Source: Nonomuraea ceibae (lineage in GTDB: Bacteria > Actinomycetota > Actinomycetes > Streptosporangiales > Streptosporangiaceae). From it: a stretch of 39,099 nt of DNA. A model generated the notes under the pieces. That model saw only the letters and a program-made list of their open reading frames with translations. It did no database searches and had not been told where the DNA came from. Below, piece by piece: positions 24,809-33,393 of this stretch. A program made the position numbers and the translations under genes. The stretch is taken from positions 1-39,099 of the forward strand of contig NZ_JAHKRO010000087.1 of the NCBI RefSeq assembly GCF_019396325.1, written 5' to 3'. The stretch's first letter is position 1; each line of letters starts with the position of its first letter.

Positions 24809-24900
24809 AGACGCCCCTTGATGTGGGTATTTCAACAAATGTCGGAACGGCCACTACAGCTCTTCCCTACAACTGAACGGTGATCTCGGTCAATAGGGTC

Positions 24901-24906
24901 TATACC
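24901..24906 (+). promoter_or_regulatory. -10 box of a probable leaderless M6 protease mRNA
   Basis: TATACC lies 8 nt before the GTG start at 24915, and there is no Shine-Dalgarno sequence. That spacing fits transcription beginning at the start codon. No convincing -35 box is visible. Confidence 0.45.
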
Positions 24907-24914
24907 GTCAACTC

Positions 24915-27032
24915 GTGAACGCCCCGAAGAAGCTGCTCAAAGGCTTGCTAGCGGTCATCGTGACGATCCCGCTGAGCCTGATGGCGACCCCCGCTTCCGC
25001 AGCACCCCCCGCAGACGACCCCGAGCACCCCTGGCGGCTGGAGCACTGGCCGCAGACCCAGCCGTGGCAGCGCGACGCGCCTGAGGAGGCCCCGTCGCTG
25101 CGCCGCGACCGCCCGTCCACCGGCGTCAAGCCGATCGACCCGCAGAACTGGGTCAACCCCGACCACATGACGTGGGCGGACTACAAGCAGATCCCCGGCA
25201 CCAAGTGGAACGACCCCGCGGTCAAGGGCTCCAAGCGCACCTTCAAGGGCGCCCTCGTCCTGCTGGACTACCCCAACCAGCCGTTCGTGGTGACCCAGCC
25301 CCGGGGCTCGACCATCTTCGCCAACCCCAGCGCCCAGGCCCACGACGTGCCGCGCGACCAGGTGGCCAAGTTCTACCAGGACTTCCTCAACACCCCGAAC
25401 GACCTCAACCGGGGTCACACCATCCACGAATACTGGATGGAGGACTCCGGCGGACGCTACGGCGTCGAGCTGACCGGGTTCGGCCCGTACACGATGCCCG
25501 GCAAGGACCACGAGTACGCCATGGAGATGCAGGGCGGCGAGGGCTGCCCCTCCGGCGACTCCTGCAACAAGAACCTGCGCGCCGACGGCAACGCCGCCTG
25601 GCTGGCCGACGTCGGCAAGGAGACCGCCGACCAGTTCGACTTCGTCTTCTACCTGAGCGCCGGCCAGGACGAGTCGTCCACCTGGCAGGAGTTCGGCATG
25701 ATGAAGTTCCCCACCAAGGAGGACGTGCCCGACGAGTGGGGCCCCGAGGGCGACCCCGCGCTGCCCAACTGGTCCAGGACCCGCTACGTCGAGTGGACCT
25801 CCTGGCAGTCCGGCTCCACCTTCTGGCCCAACGCCCGCTTCGGCGTCGACTCCGTGCAGGCCGAGAGCTCCGGCATGGGCGTCTACGCCCACGAGCTGAG
25901 CCACATCATGGGCATCGCCGACAACTACAACAACCCGTACGGGAAGCCGCCCCGGCGCGCCTACACCGGCATCTGGGAGATGCTCAGCCGCGGCAGCTTC
26001 AACGGGCCGGGCGGCCCGCACTCCCGCTGGCTGATCCCGCCCACCTCCGGCGGCTCGATGGGCGCCCAGCACATGCTCCGCAACAAGATCAAGCTGGAGA
26101 TGGTCGACGAGGCCAACGTGCTGCGCCTGTCACGCGAAGCGCTCGACGAGTCCGGCCTGGTCACCGCCCGGATCACCGCCCGCGCCGCGCAGCCCGGCCC
26201 GAAGGGGCTGGCCGGTGTGAACATCCAGTTCGACACCCGCGACGAGAGCACCGGCTCCTGTGACGAGAAGGTCGACCCGCTCTGCGACGGCGGCGGCTAC
26301 GACAACTACACCGTCGAGGTCGTGGACCGGATGGGCACCGACTCCTTCACCCCCGACTCCGGCGTCCTGCTGGCCAAGACCAAGAACATCGACGACGCCC
26401 CGTTCGAGTGGGTGATCGACGCCAACCCGCAGGACATCGGCATGACCGACTACGTGATGCCCGACGGGACCAAGGTGCCGATCACGATCGGCGACTACCG
26501 GCAGCTGTCCGACGCCCTCTTCCACGCCGGCACCGACTCCGGCAGCGAGTACGAGTACGTCGACGAGGCCAACCGGCTGCACTTCTACATCACCGACGTG
26601 CACCGCGACCGCCAGGGCGTGCTGTCCTACACCGTCGCCGTCCGCTCCCTCGACGGCTCGGGCCCGCAGCGGCGCGGCGTCCGGCTGCTGCCCGCCGCCG
26701 GCGTCCCGACCGGCAAGAACCTGTCCACCTGCACGTTCCCGCTGTTCAACACCGGCCGCTCCGGCCCGGTGCGCGGGCAGCACCCCGAGGACGTCAGCGC
26801 CTACCTCGGCTCCGACGTCTACCGTCTCAAGGCCGAGGTGTCGGGCAAGGGCTGGACCGCCCAGCTGCCCAACGCGCTGGCCTCCGTCGCCGCCGGCGAG
26901 CACGCCAAGGTGACGGTCAACGCGCTCCGCGGCGACGGCGGCTCCCGCCTCGCCCGGGTCAAGCTGACCGCCACCTCGGAGAGCGACCCGGCCAAGTCGA
27001 TGACGGCCACCTGTCACGTGATCGGCCTGTAG
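24915..27032 (+). CDS. Secreted M6-family (immune inhibitor A-like) metalloprotease
   Basis: 705 residues. The signal peptide (LLKGLLAVIVTIPLSLMAT, cleavage after ASA near residue 29) indicates secretion. The zinc-metalloprotease motif HELSHIMGIADNYN is complete: His326, Glu327, His330 and Asp336, as in the M6 peptidase family. Upstream sequence (residues about 30-320) includes the M6 prodomain/catalytic region with RTFKGALVLLDYPNQPFVV and IHEYWMEDSGGRYG. The C-terminal part (about 540-705) is beta-rich and may be a substrate-binding or stabilising domain. Several cysteines suggest disulfides. A clear terminator follows at 27038, so the gene is monocistronic. Probably a nutritional or processing extracellular protease. 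Confidence 0.92.
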   Translation: MNAPKKLLKGLLAVIVTIPLSLMATPASAAPPADDPEHPWRLEHWPQTQPWQRDAPEEAPSLRRDRPSTGVKPIDPQNWVNPDHMTWADYKQIPGTKWNDPAVKGSKRTFKGALVLLDYPNQPFVVTQPRGSTIFANPSAQAHDVPRDQVAKFYQDFLNTPNDLNRGHTIHEYWMEDSGGRYGVELTGFGPYTMPGKDHEYAMEMQGGEGCPSGDSCNKNLRADGNAAWLADVGKETADQFDFVFYLSAGQDESSTWQEFGMMKFPTKEDVPDEWGPEGDPALPNWSRTRYVEWTSWQSGSTFWPNARFGVDSVQAESSGMGVYAHELSHIMGIADNYNNPYGKPPRRAYTGIWEMLSRGSFNGPGGPHSRWLIPPTSGGSMGAQHMLRNKIKLEMVDEANVLRLSREALDESGLVTARITARAAQPGPKGLAGVNIQFDTRDESTGSCDEKVDPLCDGGGYDNYTVEVVDRMGTDSFTPDSGVLLAKTKNIDDAPFEWVIDANPQDIGMTDYVMPDGTKVPITIGDYRQLSDALFHAGTDSGSEYEYVDEANRLHFYITDVHRDRQGVLSYTVAVRSLDGSGPQRRGVRLLPAAGVPTGKNLSTCTFPLFNTGRSGPVRGQHPEDVSAYLGSDVYRLKAEVSGKGWTAQLPNALASVAAGEHAKVTVNALRGDGGSRLARVKLTATSESDPAKSMTATCHVIGL

Positions 27033-27037
27033 CTGAA

Positions 27038-27079
27038 CGACGGGGCACGGGCTGGCGTGGCCCGTGCCCCGTCGGTTTG
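27038..27079 (+). terminator. Intrinsic terminator after the M6 protease
   Basis: A perfect 15-bp stem, CGACGGGGCACGGGC (27038-27052) with its exact complement at 27060-27074, has a 7-nt loop and is followed by a short GTTTG tract. It starts 5 bp after the stop codon and is the clearest terminator in the window. Confidence 0.88.
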
Positions 27080-27098
27080 AATCACCCCCGGAAGGGGG

Positions 27099-27112
27099 GT
27101 CACGTACGTGAC
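27099..27112. promoter_or_regulatory. 14-bp perfect palindrome over the STAND gene start codon
   Basis: GTCACGTACGTGAC is self-complementary over all 14 bases and contains the GTG start codon at 27108. Just upstream, ACCCCC and GGGGGT can pair around a GGAA-containing loop and include the ribosome site. It may be an operator or a translational control structure. Confidence 0.5.
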
Positions 27113-29624
27113 AGCTGAGTTGGACAAGCCGCAGCGCCGGCGCAGGCTCGGGGTGGCCGCGCCCGTCGCCGCCGGCGTCGCGGCCGCCGCGGCCAGCATC
27201 CTCGCGGCGGCCCTCGAATGGGAGATCCCGCCCCTGGCCAAGGTCGGGGTCACCGCCGCCGCGGCGCTTCTGGTCGGCCTGGCCACCTGGGCCACCACCG
27301 AGAGCCGGCCCCGGCGCGGCGTCCCCGCCGAGCCGTCCTCACGCCCGCCCGACCAGTGGCCGCCCGTCCCCGAGCACTTCACCGGCCGCGCCGAGAGCCT
27401 CGCCGAGCTGCGCGAGGTCTTCGCCGCCCGCCGCCGGTCCGCCGCCGGCTCCCCGCCGCTCGTGGTCTCCCTGTACGGGCGCGGCGGCGTCGGCAAGTCG
27501 GCCCTCATGACCCGCTTCGGGTACGAGGTCGCCGCCTGGTTCCCCGACGGCCGCCTCTACGCCGACCTGCGCGGCGGCGTCGACGCCCCGGTACGGCCCG
27601 AGGAGGTGCTGACCGGGTTCCTGCGCGCGCTCGGCGTCCGGCTCACCATCGACCCCGGCGGCCTGGAGGAGCTGCGCAAGCTCTGGCTGACCTGGACCAA
27701 GGGCCGCCGCATCCTCATCGGCCTGGACAACGCGCACGACGCCGAGCAGGTCAAGGCGCTGATCCCGGCCGAGCGCGGCTGCGCGGTGCTGGTCACCTCC
27801 CGCCAGCCGCTGTTCCTGAACGGCACCCACGACACGCGGCTCGGCGTGTTCAGCGAGGCGCAGGGCGTGGAGCTGCTGGCCCGGCTGGCCGGCGGCGCCC
27901 GGGTGAGCGACGACCTGGAGTCGGCCCGGCGCATCGTCCGCCAGTGCGACCACCTCCCGCTGGCCGTCACCATCTGCGGCGGCCGGCTCGCCACCCGCGA
28001 GCAGTGGACGCTGCGCCAGATGGCCGACCGGCTGCACGACGAGCGCCGCCGCCTCGACCAGCTCGAACTCGCGCCCACCGTGGACAAGAGCGTGCGCGCC
28101 TCCGTCCAGCTCAGCTACGACGACTGCACCGGCGTGCAGCGCCGGCTGCTGCGCCTGCTCAGCGCGCTGCCCGCGCCCGACGTGCCCGCCTGGGTCGCGG
28201 GGGAGCTGCTCGACGTCTCCGGGCTCGACGGCGCCGACCAGCTCGAGGCGCTCATCGACGCCCAGCTCGCCGAGTGCTCCGGCACCGACGCCACCGGCGC
28301 GCTGCGCTACCGGCTGCACGACCTCGTCGCCCTGTTCGCCGCCGAGCTGGCCGGCGAGGACGACCCCGAGCGGCGCGGCGACGCCATCGAGCGGGTGCTG
28401 CACGGCTACCGCCGCCGCGCCGAGGAGGCCGCCCAGGACCGGTGGCCGCAGGACTGGAGCAAGGGCGGCCGCCGCTCCAGCACGGAGGGGCAGATCCACG
28501 CCGGCGACTGGCTCAACGCCGAGCGGCTCACGCTCATGTCGATGATCACGCTGGCCAGGCAGCTGGAGATGTGGGAGCTCACCTGGGGGCTGGCCAGGGC
28601 GTTCTGCTCGCTGTGCCACTCGCTGCGCGCCTACTGGGCCGACTGGCACGCGGTGGCCGACCTCGGCTGCGAGGCCGCCGAGCGGGCCGGCGACCGGCGC
28701 GCCCAGGCGATCTCCATGCTCGACCGCGCCGCCGTGCAGGGTGGTCAGGGCGGGCAGGAGCGGGGCCGCGCGGACGCCGAGTGGGCGCTGGAGGTCTTCA
28801 CCGAGCTCGGCGAGCCGTGGTGGGCGGCCAGGGCGATGCGGGCCATCGGCATGACGCTGTTCAGCGACGGCCACCTCGACCGGGCGCAGGAGCATCTCAT
28901 CGGCGCGATCACCGCGTTCAGGGGCGAGGAGGACTTCTGGTGGATGGCCCGCACCCAGCGCAACCTGGCCGAGCTGCGGCTGGCCGAACGGCGGCCGGAG
29001 GAGGCCAGGCGGCTGCTGGAGGACTCGCTGGAGGTCTTCGAGCGGGCGGGCAACCGCTACTCGGAGGCGCAGACGCTGCGCGTCTACGGCGAGGTGCTGG
29101 CCGCCCAGGCGCGCGGCCTGCGCCGGGCCGGTGAGCACCGGGCCGCGCAGGACAGCTTCGCCCGGGCCGGCCACAGCCTGGACCGGGCGGCCGAGATGTT
29201 CCGGCAGCGCGGCGAGCTGTGGGAGGAGGCCCGCTGCCTGCGCGCCGCGGGCGAGGTCGGCGACCCGGCCAACGGCCCGCGCGAGCTGGAGCTGGCCCGG
29301 AGGGCCGAGGAGATGCTGGCGGTGCTCGGCGACTCCTGGGGGGTGGCCCGCACCGCCGCCTCCATCGGCCGGGCGCTCGGCCGGCTGGGCCGGATGGCGG
29401 AGGCCGAGCACGAGCTGCGCCGGGCCGTGGGCGCGTTCGAGGAGCTGGGCGACCGCTGGTGGATGGCGCTCAGCCTGCGCTACCTGGGCGAGGCGCACCT
29501 GGACAACGGCCGGCGCGCCCCGGCGGTGCCGCCGTTGCGCCAGGCCAGGGACCTCTACCGCAGCCTGGGCAACGAGGCGGGCATGAGCAGGACGCTGGAG
29601 CTGCTCAGACGAGCGGAGACCTGA
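27108..29624 (+). CDS. Membrane-anchored STAND (NB-ARC) ATPase with TPR repeats
   Basis: 838 residues. Two hydrophobic helices lie at about 14-38 and 45-64, predicting an N-terminal membrane hairpin with the rest cytosolic. An NB-ARC-type nucleotide domain follows: Walker A GRGGVGKS at 124-131, Walker B ILIGLDNAHDA near 200-210, and VLVTSRQPLFL as sensor motif. Then come a winged-helix region (VQLSYDDCTGVQRRLLRLLSALP) and, from about 480, a run of tetratricopeptide-like repeats. This is the AfsR/STAND signal-ATPase architecture, but without a SARP/BTAD or LuxR DNA-binding domain. GGGGGG before the GTG at 27108 acts as ribosome site. Its 3' end overlaps the opposite-strand membrane protein gene by 20 bp. 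Confidence 0.9.
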   Translation: MTAELDKPQRRRRLGVAAPVAAGVAAAAASILAAALEWEIPPLAKVGVTAAAALLVGLATWATTESRPRRGVPAEPSSRPPDQWPPVPEHFTGRAESLAELREVFAARRRSAAGSPPLVVSLYGRGGVGKSALMTRFGYEVAAWFPDGRLYADLRGGVDAPVRPEEVLTGFLRALGVRLTIDPGGLEELRKLWLTWTKGRRILIGLDNAHDAEQVKALIPAERGCAVLVTSRQPLFLNGTHDTRLGVFSEAQGVELLARLAGGARVSDDLESARRIVRQCDHLPLAVTICGGRLATREQWTLRQMADRLHDERRRLDQLELAPTVDKSVRASVQLSYDDCTGVQRRLLRLLSALPAPDVPAWVAGELLDVSGLDGADQLEALIDAQLAECSGTDATGALRYRLHDLVALFAAELAGEDDPERRGDAIERVLHGYRRRAEEAAQDRWPQDWSKGGRRSSTEGQIHAGDWLNAERLTLMSMITLARQLEMWELTWGLARAFCSLCHSLRAYWADWHAVADLGCEAAERAGDRRAQAISMLDRAAVQGGQGGQERGRADAEWALEVFTELGEPWWAARAMRAIGMTLFSDGHLDRAQEHLIGAITAFRGEEDFWWMARTQRNLAELRLAERRPEEARRLLEDSLEVFERAGNRYSEAQTLRVYGEVLAAQARGLRRAGEHRAAQDSFARAGHSLDRAAEMFRQRGELWEEARCLRAAGEVGDPANGPRELELARRAEEMLAVLGDSWGVARTAASIGRALGRLGRMAEAEHELRRAVGAFEELGDRWWMALSLRYLGEAHLDNGRRAPAVPPLRQARDLYRSLGNEAGMSRTLELLRRAET

Positions 29625-29631
29625 GCAGCTC
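29598..29631. terminator. Bidirectional hairpin inside two overlapping 3' coding ends
   Basis: GAGCTGCTCAG (29598-29608) and CTGAGCAGCTC (29621-29631) form a perfect 11-bp stem with a 12-nt loop. It contains the stop codons of both convergent genes, so each gene encodes part of the stem. It probably terminates both transcripts. Confidence 0.6.
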
Positions 29632-30480
29632 GCCGGCCGCCTGCCTGGCCTCGTGGATGCTCTGCTCGAACAGCCTGCGCACCTGCGTGGCCTGGTCGGA
29701 CAGCTCCTTGATGTGCGCGCGGGCCAGGTCGTCGCGCACGGTCTCGGCCACGAGCTGCTGGTAGTCCGGGGTGCGCGCGGCCAGCGCCTCCAGCCGCTGG
29801 TGCGCGTGGAAGACCCGGTCGGCCTTGACCACCTGCTTGGCGTACTTCTCCAGGTTGCGCACCCGCCTGCACAGGGACGTCCAGGCGGCGTCGAGCGCCG
29901 AGCTGTAGGGCTTGAACGCGTCCTCCAGACCGGAGGGCAGGTCGCGGGGGACCAGCCGGCCGTGCTCGGCGTGCATGGCCGACAGCTTGGCCAGCCGCCG
30001 GCTGATCTGCCACAGCTCCTCCGGGAGCGTGACGCGGTTGTCGGTCGTGTCGATCAGTCCGGCCCGGTGCACCTGTGAGCCGAGGATCGCGTCGGCCGCC
30101 GCCTGCGCCCGGCGCAGCAGCACCTGGCAGGGGTGGTCGAGGTCCTCGGGCAGCACGTAGTGGCCGGCGTACTCGTAGGCGAGCCGGAGACGCCGCCTGG
30201 CGGCGCGGTTGGTGGCGTCGACCGCCATCCACCGCAGCATCGCGATCAGGCTCAGGCCCACCGCCGTCATCGCCACGCCGGCCACGCTGCCGGTCGCCAG
30301 CCAGATGAACAGCAGTGCGCCCGGCACGACGAACAGCCAGGTCGAAGAGTGGGAGGGCTCCATCCGCCGGCCGGTCCTGGCCATGCGGAGCACCTGAGGG
30401 CTGGAGCGCAGTTCGGCCGAGATGTCCGGGGGCAGCGATGGATCGATCACCATCCGTGGGGGCAGGGAGCGCGGATCCAT
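29605..30480 (-). CDS. Hypothetical protein with two membrane helices and a helical C-terminal domain
   Basis: 291 residues, family not recognised. Two adjacent hydrophobic helices (TWLFVVPGALLFIWLATGSV and AGVAMTAVGLSLIAML, about 47-82) are preceded by a polar N-terminus. They are followed by about 200 residues that look largely helical and charged, with possible coiled-coil stretches (LEKYAKQVVKADRVFHAHQR; LSDQATQVRRLFEQSIHEAR). It would sit in the membrane with a large cytosolic domain. It is convergent with the membrane-anchored STAND ATPase and shares its 3' end. A functional link is possible but unproven. The ATG at 30480 lacks a clear ribosome site, and the divergent gene at 30545 also appears leaderless. 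Confidence 0.82.
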   Translation of the reverse strand: MDPRSLPPRMVIDPSLPPDISAELRSSPQVLRMARTGRRMEPSHSSTWLFVVPGALLFIWLATGSVAGVAMTAVGLSLIAMLRWMAVDATNRAARRRLRLAYEYAGHYVLPEDLDHPCQVLLRRAQAAADAILGSQVHRAGLIDTTDNRVTLPEELWQISRRLAKLSAMHAEHGRLVPRDLPSGLEDAFKPYSSALDAAWTSLCRRVRNLEKYAKQVVKADRVFHAHQRLEALAARTPDYQQLVAETVRDDLARAHIKELSDQATQVRRLFEQSIHEARQAAGELLRSPLV

Positions 30481-30529
30481 ACGTTCATGCTGCGTTATGG
30501 AGACCGAATCCGCTCAGTTTTGCCGGACA

Positions 30530-30535
30530 TATAGG
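30530..30535 (+). promoter_or_regulatory. -10 box of the leaderless phosphatase mRNA
   Basis: TATAGG lies 9-15 nt before the candidate starts (GTG 30542, ATG 30545), and no Shine-Dalgarno sequence is present. The arrangement resembles that of the M6 protease at 24901. Confidence 0.4.
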
Positions 30536-30544
30536 GTCAACGTG

Positions 30545-31336
30545 ATGAACGCGATGACGAGATGGATCGATCTGGAAGGCGCGGTCAACGTCCGGGACCT
30601 GGGCGGGCTGCCCACCCGGGACGGCGGCGTCACCCGCTACGGCCGGATCCTGCGCTCCGACAACCTTCAGGCGCTCACCCCCGCCGACGTCTCCCGCCTG
30701 GTCGGCGACCTGAAGCTCCGGCACGTCGTGGACCTGCGCTCCACGGCCGAGGTCGCCCTTGAGGGCCCCGGCCCGCTCACCGCGGTGCCCGAGGTGACCC
30801 ACCACCACCTGACGCTGTTCGCCGAGGGCGGGCGGCACACCGACGTCGAGGCCGACACCATCGACGCCGAGCGCGTGCTGCCCTGGCACGAGCGGCAGAT
30901 CGACGAGGAGCTGCGCGTCACCGGCTTCTACTACGGCTACCTGCGCGACCGGCCCGACGCCGTCGTGGCGGCGCTGCGCGCGATGGCGCTGGCCGACGGC
31001 GCGGCCGTGGTGCACTGCGCGGCCGGCAAGGACCGCACCGGCGTGCTGTCGGCGCTGGCGCTGGAGATCGCGGGCGTGACCCGCGAGGCCATCGTGGCGG
31101 ACTACGCGGCCACCGGCGAGCGGCTGGAGGCCGTCCTGCGGCGGCTGCGCGGCAGCTCCACCTACCGCGACGACCTCGACTCGCGCCCGGCCGACGACCA
31201 CATGCCGCGCCCGCGCTACATCCAGCAGTTCCTCGCCGTGCTCGACGACCGCTTCGGCGGGCCGCAGGGCTGGCTGGCCCGGCACGGCTGGACGCCGGAC
31301 GACACCGCCACGATGCGGGCCCGCCTGCGCGAGTGA
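30545..31336 (+). CDS. PTP-type protein tyrosine/phosphoinositide phosphatase
   Basis: 263 residues, tyrosine phosphatase family 3 (Y_phosphatase3, MptpB-like). It opens with the family signature LEGAVNVRDLGGLPTRDGG. The P-loop HCAAGKDRTG gives catalytic Cys158 and Arg164; the Lys within the loop is typical of bacterial triple-specificity phosphatases such as mycobacterial PtpB. LRHVVDLRSTAEV and GFYYGYL are other family segments. There is no signal peptide, though MptpB relatives can be exported without one. I chose the ATG at 30545; a GTG three bases earlier is possible. It is convergent with the Gfo/Idh gene, with a 14-bp palindrome in the 24-bp gap. Confidence 0.93.
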   Translation: MNAMTRWIDLEGAVNVRDLGGLPTRDGGVTRYGRILRSDNLQALTPADVSRLVGDLKLRHVVDLRSTAEVALEGPGPLTAVPEVTHHHLTLFAEGGRHTDVEADTIDAERVLPWHERQIDEELRVTGFYYGYLRDRPDAVVAALRAMALADGAAVVHCAAGKDRTGVLSALALEIAGVTREAIVADYAATGERLEAVLRRLRGSSTYRDDLDSRPADDHMPRPRYIQQFLAVLDDRFGGPQGWLARHGWTPDDTATMRARLRE

Positions 31337-31350
31337 TCGGCCGCGGCCGA
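31337..31350. terminator. Short GC palindrome between convergent genes
   Basis: TCGGCCGCGGCCGA is a perfect 14-bp palindrome directly after the phosphatase stop and 11 bp from the stop of the convergent oxidoreductase. It may act as a weak two-way terminator; the short loop makes this uncertain. Confidence 0.35.
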
Positions 31351-31360
31351 CGGGCAGCGG

Positions 31361-32407
31361 TCAGCCGAGGCTGATGACGGCCGACTCCTCGGCCGACCGG
31401 CGGGCGGCCTCGATCACGGTCAGCGCCTCGACCGCGCTCTCGGGGCGCACCGGCACGGGCGCGCCCGTGCGCAGCGCCCGCTCGACGCCGCGGTAGAAGC
31501 CGAGGTAGTCGCCGGCCTCGGTCGGCACCGCGCGCAGCTCGTCGCCGGCCCCGAGGACTCCCCACCGGTCCTCGGGCTCGTCGCCGAACCCCGCCTCGCC
31601 GGGCGAGCGCCCCGCCCGCAGCCGCTCCTCCTGGACGTCCAGGCCGTGCTTGACGTAGGCGGCCTTCGAGCCCAGCACCCGGAAGCGCGGCCCGAGCTGG
31701 GCGGCCAGCGAGCTTGCCCACAGATGGGAGCGGGCGCCGCCCGCGTGCGTCAGCGCCACGAACGTGTCGTCGTCCGCGCCGACGCCCTCGCGCCGCACGT
31801 CGCTCTCGCAGTAAACCGACCGGACCGGGCCGAGCAGCTGGATCGCCTGGTCGACCAGGTGGCTGCCCAGGTCGTACAGCAGGCCGCCGGCCTCGCCGGG
31901 GCCGCCCGACTCGCGCCAGCCGCCCTTGGGCGCCGGCCGCCAGCGCTCGAAGCGCGACTCCAGCCGCAGCACCTCGCCCAGCTCCCCGTCACCGGCCAGC
32001 CGGCGCACGGTCAGGAAGTCGCCGTCCCACCGACGGTTCTGGAACACGGTCAGCGGCAGCCCGCGCTCGGCGGCCAGCCGCACGACCGGCTCCGCCTCCT
32101 CGGCGGTGCGGGCGAACGGCTTGTCGACGACCACCGCCCTGCCGTGGCGCAGCGCCTCGGTGGCCAGGCTCGCGTGGGTGCGGTTGGGGGAGGCCACCAC
32201 GACCAGGTCGCAGCGATCCCACAGCAGGTCCACGTCGCCGACGCCCTCGGCGCCGTAGCGCGCGGCCACCTCGGCCTGCCGCTCCGGGTCGCGCGTCACC
32301 ACGGCGGCCAGCCGCAGCCCGCCGGTCGCGTGGATCAGCGGCGCGTGGAAGAACGCCCCCGCGGTCCCGTAGCCGACGAGGCCCACCCGGACCGGCTGCT
32401 CACTCAT
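31361..32407 (-). CDS. Gfo/Idh/MocA-family NAD(P)-dependent oxidoreductase
   Basis: 348 residues. The N-terminal Rossmann fold has GLVGYGTAGAFFHAPL (GxGxxG), and the catalytic-lysine region reads VVVDKPFARTAEEA, matching the family's EKP motif. The C-terminal domain contains GGLLYDLGSHLVDQAIQLLGP, with Asp and His at the usual active-site positions. Such enzymes oxidise or reduce sugars and inositols with NAD(P); the substrate is unknown. Its ATG overlaps the end of the PAC2 gene by 8 bp, so the two are translationally coupled, PAC2 first. Confidence 0.93.
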   Translation of the reverse strand: MSEQPVRVGLVGYGTAGAFFHAPLIHATGGLRLAAVVTRDPERQAEVAARYGAEGVGDVDLLWDRCDLVVVASPNRTHASLATEALRHGRAVVVDKPFARTAEEAEPVVRLAAERGLPLTVFQNRRWDGDFLTVRRLAGDGELGEVLRLESRFERWRPAPKGGWRESGGPGEAGGLLYDLGSHLVDQAIQLLGPVRSVYCESDVRREGVGADDDTFVALTHAGGARSHLWASSLAAQLGPRFRVLGSKAAYVKHGLDVQEERLRAGRSPGEAGFGDEPEDRWGVLGAGDELRAVPTEAGDYLGFYRGVERALRTGAPVPVRPESAVEALTVIEAARRSAEESAVISLG

Positions 32408-33299
32408 CGTCGCGCTCCGCCAGGAACCGCTCGAACTGGGCGGCGAGCTCGTCGCCCGTGGGCATCGGGGTGGCGTCGGCGATCAGGTTCTCCCGCTCGG
32501 AGCCGGCCGCGAACGCGTCGTACTGCTGCTCCAGCCCGGTGATCGCGCTGGACAGCTCGGCCGACGCGCCGATCTGCTCCTCGATCTCCGACGTCGTGCG
32601 CTGGGCCGCCTCGCGCAGGCCGTCCATCGGGAAGACCAGCCCGGTGTTGCGGGTGACCGCCTCCAGCCCGGTGACGGCGGCGGTCGGGTATTCGGCCTGC
32701 GACAGGTAGTGCGGCACGTGCACGGCGTAGCCGACCGCGTCGCGGCCCTCGGCGCCGAGCCGGAACTCCAGCAGCGCCGCCACGCTGCCCGGCACCTGCA
32801 CCCGGCCGAACGCGCTGGTCTGCGGGCCGATCAGCTCGGGGCGGCTGGCGTGCATGGTGATGCCGAGCGGCCGGGTGTGCGGCACCGCCATCGGAATGCC
32901 GTGCAGCGTGACCATCCGGCTCACGCCCAGGCGCTCGACCAGGGTGGCGACCGCGCGGGTGAACAGCTCCCACTCCCGGTCCGGCTCCGGGCCGCTCATC
33001 AGCAGGAACGGGGTGCCGGTGGTGTCCTCGGCCGCGTACAGGGCCAGCTCGGGGGTCTCCACCTCCACCCATCTGTCGGTGTCGAACGTCATGATCGGCC
33101 GGCGCGAGCGGTAGTCGAGCAACCGGTCCACGTCGAACGTCGCCACGACCCGGTGCTCCAGCTCGGCCAGCAGGTGGCCCAACGCCAGGCGCCCGGCGGC
33201 GCCGGCGTCGACGAAACCGTCGAAGTGGTACAGCAACACCGGATCGGTCAGCTCGGGGACATCGTCGGCGAGCTTGTAGAGATCCGTCGGGTCGAACAC
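32400..33299 (-). CDS. PAC2-family (proteasome-assembly-chaperone-like) protein
   Basis: 299 residues of the PAC2 family, widespread in actinobacteria. Family segments are VLLYHFDGFVDAGAAGRLALGHLL, VATFDVDRLLDYRSRRPIM, FLLMSGPEPDREWELF, the loop LHGIPMAVPHTRP and VGYAVHVPHYLSQAEYPTAAV. The C-terminal 60 residues are helical and acidic. In eukaryotes and archaea relatives assist proteasome assembly. Actinobacteria have 20S proteasomes, but no proteasome gene lies here and the bacterial function is unproven. The GTG at 33299 follows a purine-rich region. It overlaps the oxidoreductase by 8 bp, and is divergent from the ankyrin gene. Confidence 0.92.
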   Translation of the reverse strand: MFDPTDLYKLADDVPELTDPVLLYHFDGFVDAGAAGRLALGHLLAELEHRVVATFDVDRLLDYRSRRPIMTFDTDRWVEVETPELALYAAEDTTGTPFLLMSGPEPDREWELFTRAVATLVERLGVSRMVTLHGIPMAVPHTRPLGITMHASRPELIGPQTSAFGRVQVPGSVAALLEFRLGAEGRDAVGYAVHVPHYLSQAEYPTAAVTGLEAVTRNTGLVFPMDGLREAAQRTTSEIEEQIGASAELSSAITGLEQQYDAFAAGSERENLIADATPMPTGDELAAQFERFLAERDDE

Positions 33300-33393
33300 G
33301 TCTGGTCAGCCTTTCCTTAGGTACTCATCTCCAGAACCCACGGCGAGCCGGAACGATTCCGTGATCGGCACCCTATCGAGGCACAATGGGCTC

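Noticed and set aside
19811..24883. A 1690-codon open frame on the plus strand
   Set aside because: It runs antisense through the Crp/Fnr, ABC, amidohydrolase and PucR genes and across marR. Its translation is low-complexity (Arg, Gly, Ala, His, Gln), as expected for a shadow frame in GC-rich DNA.
27071..27083. Sequence resembling a tRNA T-loop (GGTTTGAATC)
   Set aside because: It is the tail of the terminator stem after the M6 protease; no acceptor, D or anticodon arms surround it.
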